Assembly (NCBI GenBank): GCA_046543175.1
Contig: JBKGZY010000181.1
Location: forward strand, 1 to 5,732
Length of the DNA: 5,732 nucleotides
Direction: 5' to 3'
DNA from: Dichotomicrobium sp046543175
Lineage (GTDB): Bacteria; Pseudomonadota; Alphaproteobacteria; Rhizobiales; Rhodomicrobiaceae
The notes beneath the pieces are model-generated. The model was not told the origin of the DNA, searched no databases, and worked only from the letters and a program-made list of their open reading frames with translations. This document shows, piece by piece, positions 5,721 to 5,732 of this stretch (position 1 is its first letter; each line of letters starts with the position of its first letter). The position numbers and the translations under genes were made by a program.

Positions 5721-5732
5721 CGGCCCCGGCCA

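Noticed and set aside
1..5732. CRISPR array, insertion sequence, tRNA or rRNA, phage or defence genes
   Set aside because: I saw no regularly spaced repeats, transposase motifs, cloverleaf-like sequences or defence-type domains; the window is an ordinary envelope/transport region.

Overview
The window is GC-rich (by eye a little over 60% G+C) with strong codon bias, and its gene content fits an alphaproteobacterium, probably of the Hyphomicrobiales (Rhizobiales) type. That placement is an inference from composition and protein style; there is no rRNA or other phylogenetic marker here. It holds four full-length protein genes, one well-supported 27-codon gene and the first codons of a gene cut by the left edge. 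I found no mobile element, CRISPR array, tRNA or rRNA.

Layout, left to right. (1) Positions 1-857, minus strand: a membrane-bound metal-dependent hydrolase of the YdjM/DUF457 type, followed 57 bases downstream by the start of what looks like a family 2 glycosyltransferase running off the left edge; the two may be co-transcribed. (2) Positions 858-1241: a divergent intergenic region with overlapping palindromes close to the next start. (3) Positions 1242-4068, plus strand: a complete 774-residue RND/MMPL-family exporter whose 3' end overlaps, by 23 bases, a small exported protein with four cysteines. These two are probably one transcription unit. It closes with a strong GC-rich hairpin terminator at 4135-4174. 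(4) Positions 4226-4309, minus strand: a 27-residue single-span hydrophobic protein with a near-perfect Shine-Dalgarno sequence, convergent on the same terminator hairpin. (5) Positions 4310-4631: a divergent control region with an AT-rich island and several inverted repeats. (6) Positions 4632-5720, plus strand: a periplasmic substrate-binding protein of a TRAP transporter, whose small and large membrane subunits would be expected just past the right edge.

Functionally this is an envelope and transport neighbourhood: a secondary-active exporter with a periplasmic or lipoprotein partner, an uptake receptor for an organic acid-like solute, and inner-membrane proteins. Nothing seen amounts to a clearly new system. 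The most original items are the tiny membrane-protein gene with its start codon inside an inverted repeat, the translationally overlapping exporter/exported-protein pair, and a 15-base sequence repeated at the starts of the two tandem minus-strand genes.
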